Assembly: GCF_008086115.1 (NCBI RefSeq)
Contig: NZ_VSIY01000004.1
Coordinates: forward strand, 558,001-622,000
Length of the DNA: 64,000 bases
Origin: Maritimibacter fusiformis
Lineage (GTDB): Bacteria; Pseudomonadota; Alphaproteobacteria; Rhodobacterales; Rhodobacteraceae
Reading direction: 5' to 3'
Of this stretch, positions 27,630-37,051 are shown one piece after another. Position numbers and translations under genes: made by a program. How positions within the stretch are numbered: the first letter of the stretch is position 1; each line of letters starts with the position of its first letter. The notes beneath the pieces are model-generated. The model was given only the letters and a program-made list of their open reading frames with translations. It ran no database searches and was not told where the DNA came from.

Positions 27630-28814
27630 ATGGGCTTTGACAGGGCCCCGTTCTCGCAACGGGAATATGTGCGGCGGCTGGCCAAGGTGCGCGCCGAAAT
27701 GGCCGAGCAGGGGCTGGACGCGATCTTTGTCGAAGACCCGTCCAACATGGCCTGGCTGACCGGCTATGACGGCTGGTCGTTCTACGTGCACCAGGGGGTC
27801 GTCGTCACCCATGACCGCAACCCGATCTGGTGGGGCCGCGAGATGGATGCCAATGGAGCGCGCCGCACCGCCTGGCTGGGCGAGGACGACCTCTGGCCCT
27901 ATGACGACAGTTTCGTGATGTCCGACCGCCGCCACCCGATGCAGCACCTCGCCACCCTGATCCGCGAACTGGGGCTGGGCGAGGGCCGGATCGGGGTCGA
28001 GATGGAGAATTACTATTTCTCGGCCCGGGCCTATGTGACGATGCTCGAGGAACTGCCGGAGGCGGAAATCCTCGACGCCACCGGGCTGGTGAACTGGCAG
28101 CGCGCGGTGAAGTCCGACGAGGAGATCGCCTTCATGCGCAAGGCCGCGCGGATCGCCGAGAAGATCGTCGATGGTGTTTTTCTTCGCGCCGAACCCGGAG
28201 TGCGCAAGAACGACATCGTGGCGGGGGTTCTGTCGGACGCGGTGTCCGGGATCGGGGACGACTGGGGCGACTATCCGGCAATCATGCCGATGGTGCCCTC
28301 GGGCGCCGACGCCTCGGCGCCGCACCTGACCTGGGACGGGGCCGACCTCAAGCGCGACGAGGCGACGTTCTTCGAGATCGCGGGCTGTTACCGGCGCTAT
28401 CACACGCCGTTCTGCCGCACGATCTATATCGGCAAGCCGCCTTACGAGATGCGCTTGGCCGAGGCGGCGTTGATCGAGGGGCTCGAGGCCGGGCTGGAAG
28501 TCGCGCGTGCCGGCAACCGCGCCTGCGATATTGCCAATGCGCTGGGCGATGTGCTTGAAAGCGCGGGCATACGGCGCGGGGCGCGGGCGGGCTATCCCAT
28601 CGGCCTGAGTTATCCGCCCGACTGGGGCGAGCGCACGATCTCGCTGCGCGCCGAGGATGAAACCGTGCTGGAGCCGGGCATGACCTTTCACTTCATGCCG
28701 GGGCTGTGGATGGAGGATTGGGGCATCGAGATCACCGAGCCGATCCTGATCCGCGAGGACGGCCCGGCCGAATGCCTCTGCGACCGCCCGCGCCGGATCT
28801 GGGTAAAGGACTGA
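27630..28814 (+). CDS. doeA: Ectoine hydrolase-like M24-family enzyme (DoeA/EutD)
   Basis: This 394-residue protein has the creatinase-like N-terminal domain and pita-bread C-terminal domain. Phrases typical of ectoine hydrolases are present: MAWLTGYDGWSFYVHQ and WWGREMDANGA. At the usual metal ligands it has FFEIAGCYRRYHTPFCRTI, where the two aspartates of true metallopeptidases are replaced, as in creatinase and DoeA. It would open the ectoine ring to an acetyl-diaminobutyrate. The next gene, an M20 deacylase, is 1 bp away. No other doe/eut genes are in the window. Confidence 0.7.
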   Translation: MGFDRAPFSQREYVRRLAKVRAEMAEQGLDAIFVEDPSNMAWLTGYDGWSFYVHQGVVVTHDRNPIWWGREMDANGARRTAWLGEDDLWPYDDSFVMSDRRHPMQHLATLIRELGLGEGRIGVEMENYYFSARAYVTMLEELPEAEILDATGLVNWQRAVKSDEEIAFMRKAARIAEKIVDGVFLRAEPGVRKNDIVAGVLSDAVSGIGDDWGDYPAIMPMVPSGADASAPHLTWDGADLKRDEATFFEIAGCYRRYHTPFCRTIYIGKPPYEMRLAEAALIEGLEAGLEVARAGNRACDIANALGDVLESAGIRRGARAGYPIGLSYPPDWGERTISLRAEDETVLEPGMTFHFMPGLWMEDWGIEITEPILIREDGPAECLCDRPRRIWVKD

Positions 28815-28815
28815 C

Positions 28816-29973
28816 ATGAGCCGACTTGACGACACCACCGACATCCTGCGCGACCTGGTCGCCTTTCCCACGATTTCCGCCGACCCGAACCGGGCGCTGA
28901 TCGACTGGGTGGCGGGCTATCTCGAGGGCCTGGGCGCGCGGGTCGAGGTGTTGCCGGACGCGGGCGGCACCAAGGCCAACCTTTTCGCCACGCTGGGGCC
29001 AGAGGGCGATGGCGGCATCGTACTGTCGGGCCACACCGACGTGGTGCCGGTGGAGGATCAGGACTGGACTTCGGACCCCTTCGTTTTGCGCGAGGACGAC
29101 GGGCTGCTCTATGGCCGGGGCACCTGCGACATGAAGGGCTTCATCGCGGCCACGCTGGTGGCGGCGCGCGACTATGCCGGGGCCGAGTTGCGCCGCCCGC
29201 TGCATTTCGCCTTTACCCATGACGAGGAAACCGGCTGTCTCGGCGCGCAGGATCTGGTCGGGCTACTGACCGCGCGCGGGCTGAAACCGGCGATGGCGAT
29301 CATCGGAGAGCCGACCGAGATGCGGCTGGTCGAGGGCCACAAGGGCTGCCACGAATATACCACACGATTTACCGGCGCCGAGGGCCACGGCTCGACCCCC
29401 GATCTGGGCGTCAACGCGGCGGAATACGCGGCACGCTATGTCGGGCGGCTGCTCGAATTGCGCGAGGCGCTGAAGCCGCGCGCGCCTGCGGCCAGCCGGT
29501 TCGATCCGCCCTGGTCGACCATCAACATCGGCGGCATCCATGGCGGAGTGGCGCATAACGTGATCGTCGGCAAGGCCGAGGTGGAATGGGAAATGCGCCC
29601 GGTGCAGCCATCGGACGCCGATTTCGTGCTGGGTGGCATCGCCGCCTATGCGCGCGATGTGCTCCTGCCCGCGATGCGCGCCGTCGCCCCCGATGCAAGC
29701 ATCGAGACCGAGGTGATCGGCGAGGTCGTCGGCCTCACGCCGATGGACGAGAACGCGGCGCGCGACCTGGTGGCGGAACTGACCGGCGCGAATGGTGCCG
29801 ACGTGGTGTCGTTCGGGACCGAGGCGGGGTTGTTTCAGGGCATGGGGATGAGCGCGGTGGTCTGCGGCCCCGGCTCGATCCGGCAGGCGCACAAGCCCGA
29901 CGAGTTCGTGGCAAAGGACCAGTTGGCGGCCTGTCTCGACATGCTCGAGGGGCTGGGGCGCAAGCTGGTCTGA
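28816..29973 (+). CDS. ArgE-like N-acyl-amino acid deacetylase (M20 family)
   Basis: This 385-residue zinc-dependent amidohydrolase has the M20 ligands in order: SGHTDVVPV, YGRGTCDMKGF, DEETG and GEPTEM, with a dimerisation domain in between (GAEGHGSTPDLGVNA). By itself it would be called acetylornithine deacetylase. Next to an ectoine hydrolase-like gene, it may instead deacetylate acetyl-diaminobutyrate, a job usually done by the unrelated DoeB/EutE. That substrate is inference. Confidence 0.75.
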   Translation: MSRLDDTTDILRDLVAFPTISADPNRALIDWVAGYLEGLGARVEVLPDAGGTKANLFATLGPEGDGGIVLSGHTDVVPVEDQDWTSDPFVLREDDGLLYGRGTCDMKGFIAATLVAARDYAGAELRRPLHFAFTHDEETGCLGAQDLVGLLTARGLKPAMAIIGEPTEMRLVEGHKGCHEYTTRFTGAEGHGSTPDLGVNAAEYAARYVGRLLELREALKPRAPAASRFDPPWSTINIGGIHGGVAHNVIVGKAEVEWEMRPVQPSDADFVLGGIAAYARDVLLPAMRAVAPDASIETEVIGEVVGLTPMDENAARDLVAELTGANGADVVSFGTEAGLFQGMGMSAVVCGPGSIRQAHKPDEFVAKDQLAACLDMLEGLGRKLV

Positions 29974-29980
29974 GCGCCGC

Positions 29981-30688
29981 TCACTCCGACGCGCCGATCG
30001 CCAGCCCCCGGGTTTCGCGAAGCAGCTTGCGCACCATCGCGGCTTCGAAGTCGGCAAACCCGGCGGCGTGTTCGACAAAGGCGCCCGGCCCCCGGATCAC
30101 GTTCTGGCGGAAATACTCGACCAGATCGCCGGTGGTCGACAGCGTCTGACGCTCGCCGACCCCGATGGCCAGCGCGTTGACGGTGATTTCGGCGAGGCTG
30201 GCAAGATGGCCGATGTCCTGTGGCCTTGGCCCGGTGTTCGACGTGCCATCGCCGGAAATGTCCAGCGTGCGCGTCCAGCAATCCGGCTGGCCCGACAGGA
30301 ACCCGGCCCCGACCGCCATCGCGGTTCCCAGCGCGGTCGAAGGCGCGGCGGGCACCCGAACGGTGCTGCGCAGCGTGGTGGCGATTGCCGACAGGGCAGG
30401 GGCGTCGGCCACTTCGGTCCAGCCGAGGATGACGCGCTGATGCGCCGGACCGCTCCATTCATAGACCATCAGCCGCACCGGCGCGGCCGCGCCCGCCACG
30501 AAGGCCTCGACCACCTGCGGATCGGTCAGCGCGGCGGCCAGCCCGTCGAGTTGCAGCCGGTATTCCTCGGCATCGACCGAGCCGGACACGTCGAGCGCCA
30601 GCGCCAACGCCTGCCGGCACGGCAGGGCATGGCCCGGCGCGGCAAGGCCAAGCGCGATCAGGGCGGCGGATACGGTCCGGCTGAACAT
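29981..30688 (-). CDS. Secreted DUF1194 von Willebrand A-like protein
   Basis: This 235-residue protein has a signal peptide (about residues 1-22, ending GHA). A von Willebrand A-like domain follows, with the metal-ion site DVSGSVD at 33-39, a later TALGTAM and DISGDGTSN. Such domains bind divalent metal and protein partners. It lies 26 bp behind the SLAM-like gene and appears to be the third gene of that operon, so it may act in the same envelope process. Role unknown. Confidence 0.7.
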   Translation of the reverse strand: MFSRTVSAALIALGLAAPGHALPCRQALALALDVSGSVDAEEYRLQLDGLAAALTDPQVVEAFVAGAAAPVRLMVYEWSGPAHQRVILGWTEVADAPALSAIATTLRSTVRVPAAPSTALGTAMAVGAGFLSGQPDCWTRTLDISGDGTSNTGPRPQDIGHLASLAEITVNALAIGVGERQTLSTTGDLVEYFRQNVIRGPGAFVEHAAGFADFEAAMVRKLLRETRGLAIGASE

Positions 30689-30714
30689 CGGGCTCCTTCG
30701 CCGCCCAGGGGCGG

Positions 30715-32070
30715 TCAGAACTGCGACTTGATCCCGAGGCCGAACCGCAGCGCCTGCGATTGGAAGGCCGGGACATTCGACAGGTTCCGCTCAAATTCGG
30801 CGGAAATCAACGGCATAAAGCCCATGTAGGCCGCGTCCGGCAAGGCCGCCTCGACCGAGGCCGTCAACAGCCAGTCCTGCCGCCCGGCGGGGTCGAAGGC
30901 CGACACCGGGTAATCGCGGTAGGCAGCCCCCAGTCCAAAGCTGAGATCGGCGCCCAGCAAGGGTTGGCCGAGATCATAGTCGACCCGCCCCCGCCCGCCG
31001 AGATATTCGCGCTGCGCGTCGTCCGACATTGCGCCGGTCGCGGCCAGCGTCACCTCGATCCGGTCGCCCCAGGAAAAATCGTGCCGCAGCCGCGCGCCCG
31101 CCTCGCCGGAATAGACCGGCGCATCGCCGGGGTCCGCAAAGAACTGGCCGCGCCCCTTGGCGAACAGCGCGATCTGGTCGCCCTCGCCAAACGGCATCCG
31201 CCATTCCGCGCCCAGGTTCACCACGTCCGCGAAATACTCCCAGCCATACCAGGTGCGCCCGGCGTTGGCCGAGAGTTCCAGCGTCGTGGCTCCGATGGGC
31301 CGGACGTGGCGCAGCGTCGCCAGCGCCTGCACATAGTCGTAATCGTGCTGGCTGTCGTTGGGGTTGGAATTGCCTTCGAGCACCGCGAGGCTGTCGGCGT
31401 CGAACCAGTTGATGCGGGCGAAAAGCTGCGCGCCCAGATGCGTTTCGGTGCCGTTTGCGCCGGAAAAGCGATAGCTCACCCCGGCCGAAACCTGCGCGGT
31501 ATAGCCGGAATAGACCACCGGCGTGAACGGCAGGTTGCCGATCCAGAGCACGTCCGCCGATGAGCCGTTGTTGAGGTTGGAGTTGGGCGAGGCCCCGAAA
31601 CTGAAGGTATAGCTCCAGGGGTTTCGCGCCTTGACGTATTGATGGCCACGCACCGCCAACGCGCGTTCGGCATCGCTGCGGGCAACCTCATGCGCCCGGC
31701 GCAGCCAGACCTGCGCCATGGTGCGCGACCCGTCCGACGACAACGCCTGCGCCAGGGCCATCGCCGAGGCATAGCGCGCGCCATCGTCGTCCGACAGCGC
31801 CCAGGCCGTTTGCGCCGCCACCTGCGCCTCGTCAAAGCGGCCAAGATCGCGCAGGGCGCGGGACTTGAGCACGAGGGCCGCGATGTCCTCGGGGTCGACC
31901 TTCAGCACCGCGTCGACAAAGGCGAGCGCCTGACGCGCGGCACCCGCCTCGAGCGCGTTGTGCGCGGTCGCCAGCATCTCGTCACGGGTCAGGTTCAGCG
32001 GCTCGGACAAAGCAGGCGTGGCGCAGGCGATTGCCAGCGCGACCGTGATCGCCTTGCCTGTAAGTTGCAC
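30715..32070 (-). CDS. SLAM-like outer-membrane protein (TPR domain plus DUF560 barrel)
   Basis: This 451-residue protein has a signal peptide (about residues 1-22), a helical TPR-like domain (about 25-150) and then a long run of amphipathic beta strands ending in a C-terminal Phe (KSQF). That two-part layout is that of surface lipoprotein assembly modulators (type XI secretion), which carry lipoproteins across the outer membrane. A lipoprotein gene lies 42 bp upstream in the same operon, as is usual for SLAM and its client. The start codon is GTG. A plain TPR-barrel porin is the alternative. Confidence 0.72.
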   Translation of the reverse strand: MQLTGKAITVALAIACATPALSEPLNLTRDEMLATAHNALEAGAARQALAFVDAVLKVDPEDIAALVLKSRALRDLGRFDEAQVAAQTAWALSDDDGARYASAMALAQALSSDGSRTMAQVWLRRAHEVARSDAERALAVRGHQYVKARNPWSYTFSFGASPNSNLNNGSSADVLWIGNLPFTPVVYSGYTAQVSAGVSYRFSGANGTETHLGAQLFARINWFDADSLAVLEGNSNPNDSQHDYDYVQALATLRHVRPIGATTLELSANAGRTWYGWEYFADVVNLGAEWRMPFGEGDQIALFAKGRGQFFADPGDAPVYSGEAGARLRHDFSWGDRIEVTLAATGAMSDDAQREYLGGRGRVDYDLGQPLLGADLSFGLGAAYRDYPVSAFDPAGRQDWLLTASVEAALPDAAYMGFMPLISAEFERNLSNVPAFQSQALRFGLGIKSQF

Positions 32071-32112
32071 CGCCTGCCCCCTGTTGCGCTTGTGATTGCT
32101 TCTGTTTGTATA

Positions 32113-33066
32113 TCAGCGCTCTAGTATGACGCCGCCGGTTTCGCGATACTCAAAACCGTCGCGTGAATCTGTGCCGCCCACAACAACAACGCCTACCAAT
32201 TCCATGTCGGCCCCTTGTCCAGCCAACAACCCATAGAAAACGCCGGCATCACCAAAGACAGTGCCGGCGCCATCGTGGGCAATCAGCCTCAAGCTGATTT
32301 CACCGGCTTCATTCGCCATCTGGGGCCCAACTTTGTTGGTCAGATCCGCAACCATATCCGGGGAAAGCGATGCCGTTATGTCGACTCCAGCCGCATTAAA
32401 CACTTTGCGGTTACGAATCATGAAGAGAACGCCATCCCCATCGTTGAAGTCCTCAAAGTCAATTTGGGCCGTTGCATTGCCAGTGACATATTCCAATCCG
32501 CCTTTACCATTGAAATCGCGGATCCCGGAATAATCACCTGCGAAGATAGCTTGGCCGGTTGCCGGGATATCTACTCCTCCATCTCGAGAATACAAAAAAC
32601 CGCCAAAACCATAGCCGACATAGGCGCCGGTGCGCACGATCGCGACATGGGTCTTGCCGGAAGCGCCTTCGTCGATGATCGCGCGGTGCATGAACTGCAA
32701 AATAGGGTTACCCGTAACATCGTCAAAATATACTCCGTCGTTTTCGTAAACGCGAAAGGCACCCAGGTTCGGCACGAGAGTGTCGCGGGAATAGGTATTG
32801 CCCCCGTCAAACGCGAGGTTGTCGACGGTAAAGGTATCATTGACGGGGTCATAGGTGATTGATTCAGCATAGCCATTGCCGGTGCCGTCTTCCTTCCCTT
32901 CATGTCGCTCGATTGTCGTGCGGCTTGTCGGGCGTTCCGTCCCGGGCGGCAAATCGAGTGCATTCGGGTCGTCGGGCGCAGGACCCGTGTCGACCAAAGG
33001 GTTCTTACCGTCGAGACAGGCGGCAAGCGAAAGCGCCGCCAGAAGGGTTGCGGTTTGCCTGATCAT
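32113..33066 (-). CDS. Surface lipoprotein, candidate SLAM client (TbpB-like C-terminus)
   Basis: This 317-residue protein has a lipoprotein signal with lipobox LAAC (Cys17), then a flexible Pro/Asp/Thr-rich linker. A beta-rich domain follows with many Gly-x-Gly strands. The end, with [18 protein letters not shown] and ETGGVILER, resembles the small C-terminal barrel of transferrin-binding-protein-like lipoproteins, the region SLAM recognises. Its GC content is clearly lower than that of the SLAM-like gene, fitting fast evolution or transfer. The ligand is unknown. Confidence 0.68.
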   Translation of the reverse strand: MIRQTATLLAALSLAACLDGKNPLVDTGPAPDDPNALDLPPGTERPTSRTTIERHEGKEDGTGNGYAESITYDPVNDTFTVDNLAFDGGNTYSRDTLVPNLGAFRVYENDGVYFDDVTGNPILQFMHRAIIDEGASGKTHVAIVRTGAYVGYGFGGFLYSRDGGVDIPATGQAIFAGDYSGIRDFNGKGGLEYVTGNATAQIDFEDFNDGDGVLFMIRNRKVFNAAGVDITASLSPDMVADLTNKVGPQMANEAGEISLRLIAHDGAGTVFGDAGVFYGLLAGQGADMELVGVVVVGGTDSRDGFEYRETGGVILER

Positions 33067-33248
33067 TGGAACTGCTCGTTTTAGTTTTTTCTTATCAGCA
33101 CATTACAACGGGTTTGTGTCAAGGTTTGGGCAGTCCCGATTATACTTTTCGAACAACTGTGCTTTCCATGTTCCTACGGCATATGGCGGGTGCGATGTGG
33201 CCCACTGCAATATATAGTTGCCGAACACCAATTGGAGACAGATTCGCC
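33067..33248. promoter_or_regulatory. AT-rich divergent promoter region of the lipoprotein operon and thyX
   Basis: This 182-bp gap is AT-rich near the lipoprotein start (TTTTAGTTTTTTC at 33079-33091) and holds promoters for both directions by position. I could not identify a convincing Fur box or other operator. Confidence 0.4.
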
Positions 33249-34157
33249 ATGCCCCTCAGCCCTGAACAGAAGGCCGAAATCGAAGCCTCGCGCGGCCAGA
33301 CCGCCCAGACATTGCGCGTCGTCAGCCCCGGCATGGAGGCGCATCTCTACACCGCGCACGAGGTGCTGGACCACGGGTTCGTGCGGGTGATCGACTACAT
33401 GGGCGACGACAGCGCCATATGCCAGGCGGCGCGGGTGAGCTATGGCAAGGGCACCAAGAGCGTGCAGAACGACGAGGGGCTGATCCGCTATCTGATGCGG
33501 CATTGGCACTCGACCCCGTTCGAGATGTGCGAGATCAAGCTGCATGTGAAGCTGCCGGTGTTCGTCGCCCGCCAGTGGATCCGCCACCGCACCGCCAACG
33601 TGAACGAATACTCGGCCCGCTACTCGATCATGGACCGCGAGTTCTACATCCCCGCGCCGGAAAACATCGCCGCGCAATCGGTGGTGAACAACCAGGGAAG
33701 GGGCGAGGTTCTGGAGGGCGAAGAGGCGGCGCGGGTGCTGGAAATCCTCAAGACGGACTCGGGCCGCGCCTATGACAACTACGAGGCGATGATCTCGCAG
33801 GACGGCCAGCAGGGCCTGGCGCGCGAACTGGCGCGGATGAACCTGCCGGCAAATATCTACACGCAGTGGTACTGGAAGGTGGACCTGCACAACCTCTTTC
33901 ACTTCCTGCGCCTGCGCGCCGATGCCCACGCCCAATATGAGATCCGCGTCTATGCCGAGGCGATCGCGGCCGTGGTCGCCGACTGGGTGCCGTTCGCCTA
34001 CAAGGCGTTCGAGGACTACCGCATGGGCGGGGCGACCCTGTCGGCAACGGCGATGGAATGCGTGCGGCGCATGCTGAAGGGCGAGACGGTCACGCAGGAA
34101 ACCTCCGGCATGTCCAAGGGGGAGTGGCGGGAGTTCGAGGGGGTTTTGAGGGGGTAG
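33249..34157 (+). CDS. thyX: Flavin-dependent thymidylate synthase
   Basis: This 302-residue protein makes dTMP from dUMP using FAD, NADPH and methylene-tetrahydrofolate. The ThyX signature [15 protein letters not shown] is at 112-126, with the Ser/Thr position filled by Ala as seen in other alphaproteobacteria. [16 protein letters not shown], a dUMP-site helix, is also present. The ATG at 33249 follows GGAGA; longer in-frame starts would read into the divergent promoter. Confidence 0.93.
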   Translation: MPLSPEQKAEIEASRGQTAQTLRVVSPGMEAHLYTAHEVLDHGFVRVIDYMGDDSAICQAARVSYGKGTKSVQNDEGLIRYLMRHWHSTPFEMCEIKLHVKLPVFVARQWIRHRTANVNEYSARYSIMDREFYIPAPENIAAQSVVNNQGRGEVLEGEEAARVLEILKTDSGRAYDNYEAMISQDGQQGLARELARMNLPANIYTQWYWKVDLHNLFHFLRLRADAHAQYEIRVYAEAIAAVVADWVPFAYKAFEDYRMGGATLSATAMECVRRMLKGETVTQETSGMSKGEWREFEGVLRG

Positions 34158-34205
34158 GGGGTTGGAAGAAAGTCAGGTTCCTGGTCAATTCTTCGTCCTA
34201 AAGAC

Positions 34206-35843
34206 TCATGTTCCGATCGTTTCCTGCTCGCGGAGGGACAACAGTGCCTGCTTCCAGTGCTTTGCGATCACTTCGGGACAGAAACGTTGAGAAAACTCGT
34301 ATGCGTCGGCCGACATCCGGGCAACGGTGAGATCTCGATCTTCAACCATTTGCATCATTCGATCCATTGCCTTGGCCAAGGCTTCGACATTACCATCCGG
34401 CACGGCGGAAAAGAAATCGACTCCTTCGGAATTGAAATATCGCGCCGTCGCGTTTCCATCATATGCGACAATCGGCGTACCCGTCCCCGCAGCCTCCAGA
34501 TAGGCGAGACTCAGGTTTTCGAGTCGGGATGCGCTGACCATGAAGGCAGCTGACAGAAAGCGCTTGTCTATGTCTGGGTCAAACCCTTCCAAGACAACCT
34601 TTCCGTTCAGACCGAGAGATTGGACCCGCTTCTTCAGTTCGGATTCGTCTGGCCCTCGTCCGAGAATTTGAAGTTTCCAATCTGGCCGGCGGTTTGAAAC
34701 CATATCGAAGGCATCGATCAGGTGATCCACTCTTTTTGACTTGGTCAGCCGGCTCAGCGCCACAACCGATCTGGACGAAAAAATGCTGTCAACCGGGCGG
34801 CATGATGCCCACCGTCTAGAGCCGTTTGGAATAAAAACGATCTTCTTTTCCGTACTCTTCTCGAACGCCTGTATCAACAGGGGATTGATGATGTGAACTG
34901 CATCAAACTGACTTATCGTTCTCAAAAAAGCTCGATCCTGGGCTGTCCGGGTGGGAAGTTCTTCTTGCTTGGCGACGAAGGTGGCCCGGTGAGGATTATG
35001 GTCGCTCAAAATGGTGATCGTATCGCGAGGTGCGGACGCGCGAATGAATTCAACGAATCCGATCGTCGGATGATCCGGGATAATCATCGCGCGGGCCCCA
35101 AGCTTTGCCAGGAATTGTCTTGCATCGGATCGGGCACTGCTTGACGCTGAAAATTTCTTCGATTGGATCGACCACCGCCCTTCGTTTCGTTTGCGCTAGG
35201 TGACGCTGGTCGCGAATTCAATTGGAACATCGTTTGGCAAGGGAAAGTTCGGGGGCTCCTTGGAAAGGTTCATCGCAACAATCTTGACCTTTAGCCCCTG
35301 TGATTTCAGCTGGCCGGCCAATGTGATCATGGCTTTGGTCTTGCCGCCGGTGTAGTTGATCTGATTTAGAACTACCGCAACGTCGAAACCCGCTTTCGGT
35401 TGCGAACGTGCCCGAGAAATGATCAGGGAACAGCTTTGATCCTCTCGTGTCCATGGCAAGATTTCAAACCCGTCTACCGGTAGGGATTTTGGGTGACCTG
35501 ACTGGCTTGCGGCCAGTCTTGTGCATTGCCCATCCAGAACAAGGTAGAGGTCGAAGGTGATTATCAGGGCGCTATCGACCAATAGTGCCGCGACCGGAAC
35601 AGTGGCACAAAACGTGCCGTCACCAATCAGTTCGAGCGGTTCCCGAACAATCCTGGTTTCACCTCGTCCGACGGCGCGCAATTCCAGGCAAGCGGTGAGG
35701 ACTCGGTTCGGTCGTGGCATCATCTGACGGGAAACGAGGATTCTCAAGCGCGCGCGATCGACGAGACTGATTTCGGGTACCCTCCAACGTATTGGCAAGG
35801 TGTTCCGAACGGTCCGCAGGAAGAAGTCGATTTTTTTCAACAT
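34206..35843 (-). pseudogene. GT4-like glycosyltransferase interrupted by one in-frame TAG
   Basis: Two open stretches on the minus strand lie in the same frame, separated only by TAG at 35198-35196. The first part ends EFATSVT. Readthrough continues RKRNEGRWSIQSKKF and joins the part with MIIPDHPTIG. The N-terminal part has VAVVLNQINYTGGKTKAM, a GT-B start. The C-terminal part has VALSRLTKSKRVDHL and the donor-site SRLENLSLAYLEAAGTGTP. The intact product would be about 545 residues. The start at 35843 follows GGAGCTCAC. GC content is lower than flanking genes. It could be a decayed gene, an error or a readthrough gene. Confidence 0.7.
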
Positions 35844-36062
35844 TGTGAGCTCCAGAAAGGTCTCGGAAATCCTTGGCATCGAGTGACGGTATTCTGTTGG
35901 CGATTGCCAGATGGAGAATGGCGATTTGGTATTAAGACGCGCCGGGAGAGCGAGAATAGCGGACAAGAGCAGGACGGCTGTTCACACCCATCCCGCCCAC
36001 AATCAGCGCCGTAGTGGTGGGCTGAAAGCCCACCCTACAAGCACCAACTATGCACACAACGG
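35844..36062. other. Intergenic stretch with a REP-like palindrome
   Basis: No gene is seen. A hairpin GGTGGGCT-GAA-AGCCCACC lies at 36016-36034, extended by GTAG/CTAC arms (36011-36014 and 36035-36038). It has no T-tract, so it resembles a dispersed REP-type palindrome rather than a terminator. Confidence 0.5.
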
Positions 36063-36098
36063 AAAACCCCCGCGCAGCCGTCGCTGCGCGGGGGTTTC
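36063..36098 (-). terminator. Rho-independent terminator of cspA
   Basis: A strong stem AACCCCCGCGCAGC / GCTGCGCGGGGGTT with loop CGTC lies about 25 bp after the cspA stop. On the minus strand it is followed by a short T-rich run. Confidence 0.8.
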
Positions 36099-36122
36099 TC
36101 GAACTTGTCGTCCGAAAACCGC

Positions 36123-36329
36123 TCAGAGCAGTTTCAGGTCGCCCGCGGATTGACGGCCGTCACGGCCGCTTTCCAATTCGAACTCGACCTTCTGGTCGTC
36201 CTTCAGGCCGGTCAGCCCGGCGCGTTCGACGGCCGAGATGTGGACGAAGATGTCCTTGCCGCCGTCATCGGGCGCAATGAAGCCGAAGCCTTTGGTTGCG
36301 TTGAACCATTTTACGGTGCCAGTGGCCAT
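36123..36329 (-). CDS. cspA: Cold-shock protein, CspA family
   Basis: This 68-residue single cold-shock domain has the RNA-binding motifs KWFNATKGFGFI and DIFVHISAV. It binds single-stranded nucleic acid and acts as an RNA chaperone. The ATG at 36329 is preceded by GGAGATACGGGA, and a strong terminator follows. The long untranslated stretch upstream (up to about 36560) is normal for cold-shock genes. Confidence 0.92.
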   Translation of the reverse strand: MATGTVKWFNATKGFGFIAPDDGGKDIFVHISAVERAGLTGLKDDQKVEFELESGRDGRQSAGDLKLL

Positions 36330-36575
36330 TCCCGTATCTCCTATCATCTGCCGCCCACACGATGCGGCGGCCCGGTAGCGCAGTCAGGTCTTGGTCCGAC
36401 TGCTAGTGATAGAAGGCGGGAAGAATAGATCTGTCGTACACGCCCCACATGGCGCTTTGCGGGCGCTTTTGCAAGAAAAATCGCGTGTATGCGGCATGAT
36501 CGGCGGAAATCTGCAAGACGGATACATCCAACCGTGCCGCCCGGACGTAGCCCTTGCAGACAACCAGAAACGGAC

Positions 36576-36980
36576 ATGGCCATGCAGATATTCGCTCTCT
36601 ACCTCGTGACCGTCGTGGTCTTTCTCGGCCTCGACGCTGTGATGCTGAAAAACGTGATGCGCCCGCTGTTCGCGCAGCACATCGGCGACTGGCTGATCGA
36701 TGGTCTCCGGCTGGGACCGGCAATCCTGTTCTACGCCTTCTACGTCGGCGGGGTGGTCTGGTTCGCCTCGCTTCCGGCGCTGAAATCCGGTGTGCCGGTG
36801 CAGGCGCTGTTGTCGGGCGCGCTTCTGGGTGCGATGGCCTATGGCACCTACGAGTTCACCAATTATGCCACGCTCAAGCTGTGGGCGCCGCAGATGGTGG
36901 CGGTCGACGTGGCCTGGGGCACGGTCCTGACCGGGGTGTCGGCCTGGGCGGGCGTGATGGTGGTGCGCGCCTTCGGCTGA
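36576..36980 (+). CDS. DUF2177-family membrane protein
   Basis: This 134-residue protein has four hydrophobic segments. It has the family-like patterns FLGLDAVMLKNVMRPLF near the start and YGTYEFTNYATLKLW in the third quarter. Function is unknown; the family is common in proteobacteria. An ATG two codons later is also possible. It is divergent from cspA. Confidence 0.75.
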   Translation: MAMQIFALYLVTVVVFLGLDAVMLKNVMRPLFAQHIGDWLIDGLRLGPAILFYAFYVGGVVWFASLPALKSGVPVQALLSGALLGAMAYGTYEFTNYATLKLWAPQMVAVDVAWGTVLTGVSAWAGVMVVRAFG

Positions 36981-37051
36981 GCCTGACCGGACTTGCCGGA
37001 GCCGCGGGCCTGTGCAAGACATCGGCGCAGACGCGGTCAGGGTGGGGCGAC

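Noticed and set aside
34206..35087. Separate 293-residue glycosyltransferase starting at 35087
   Set aside because: It lacks the N-terminal half of a GT-B fold, and the missing half lies upstream in the same frame before a single TAG.
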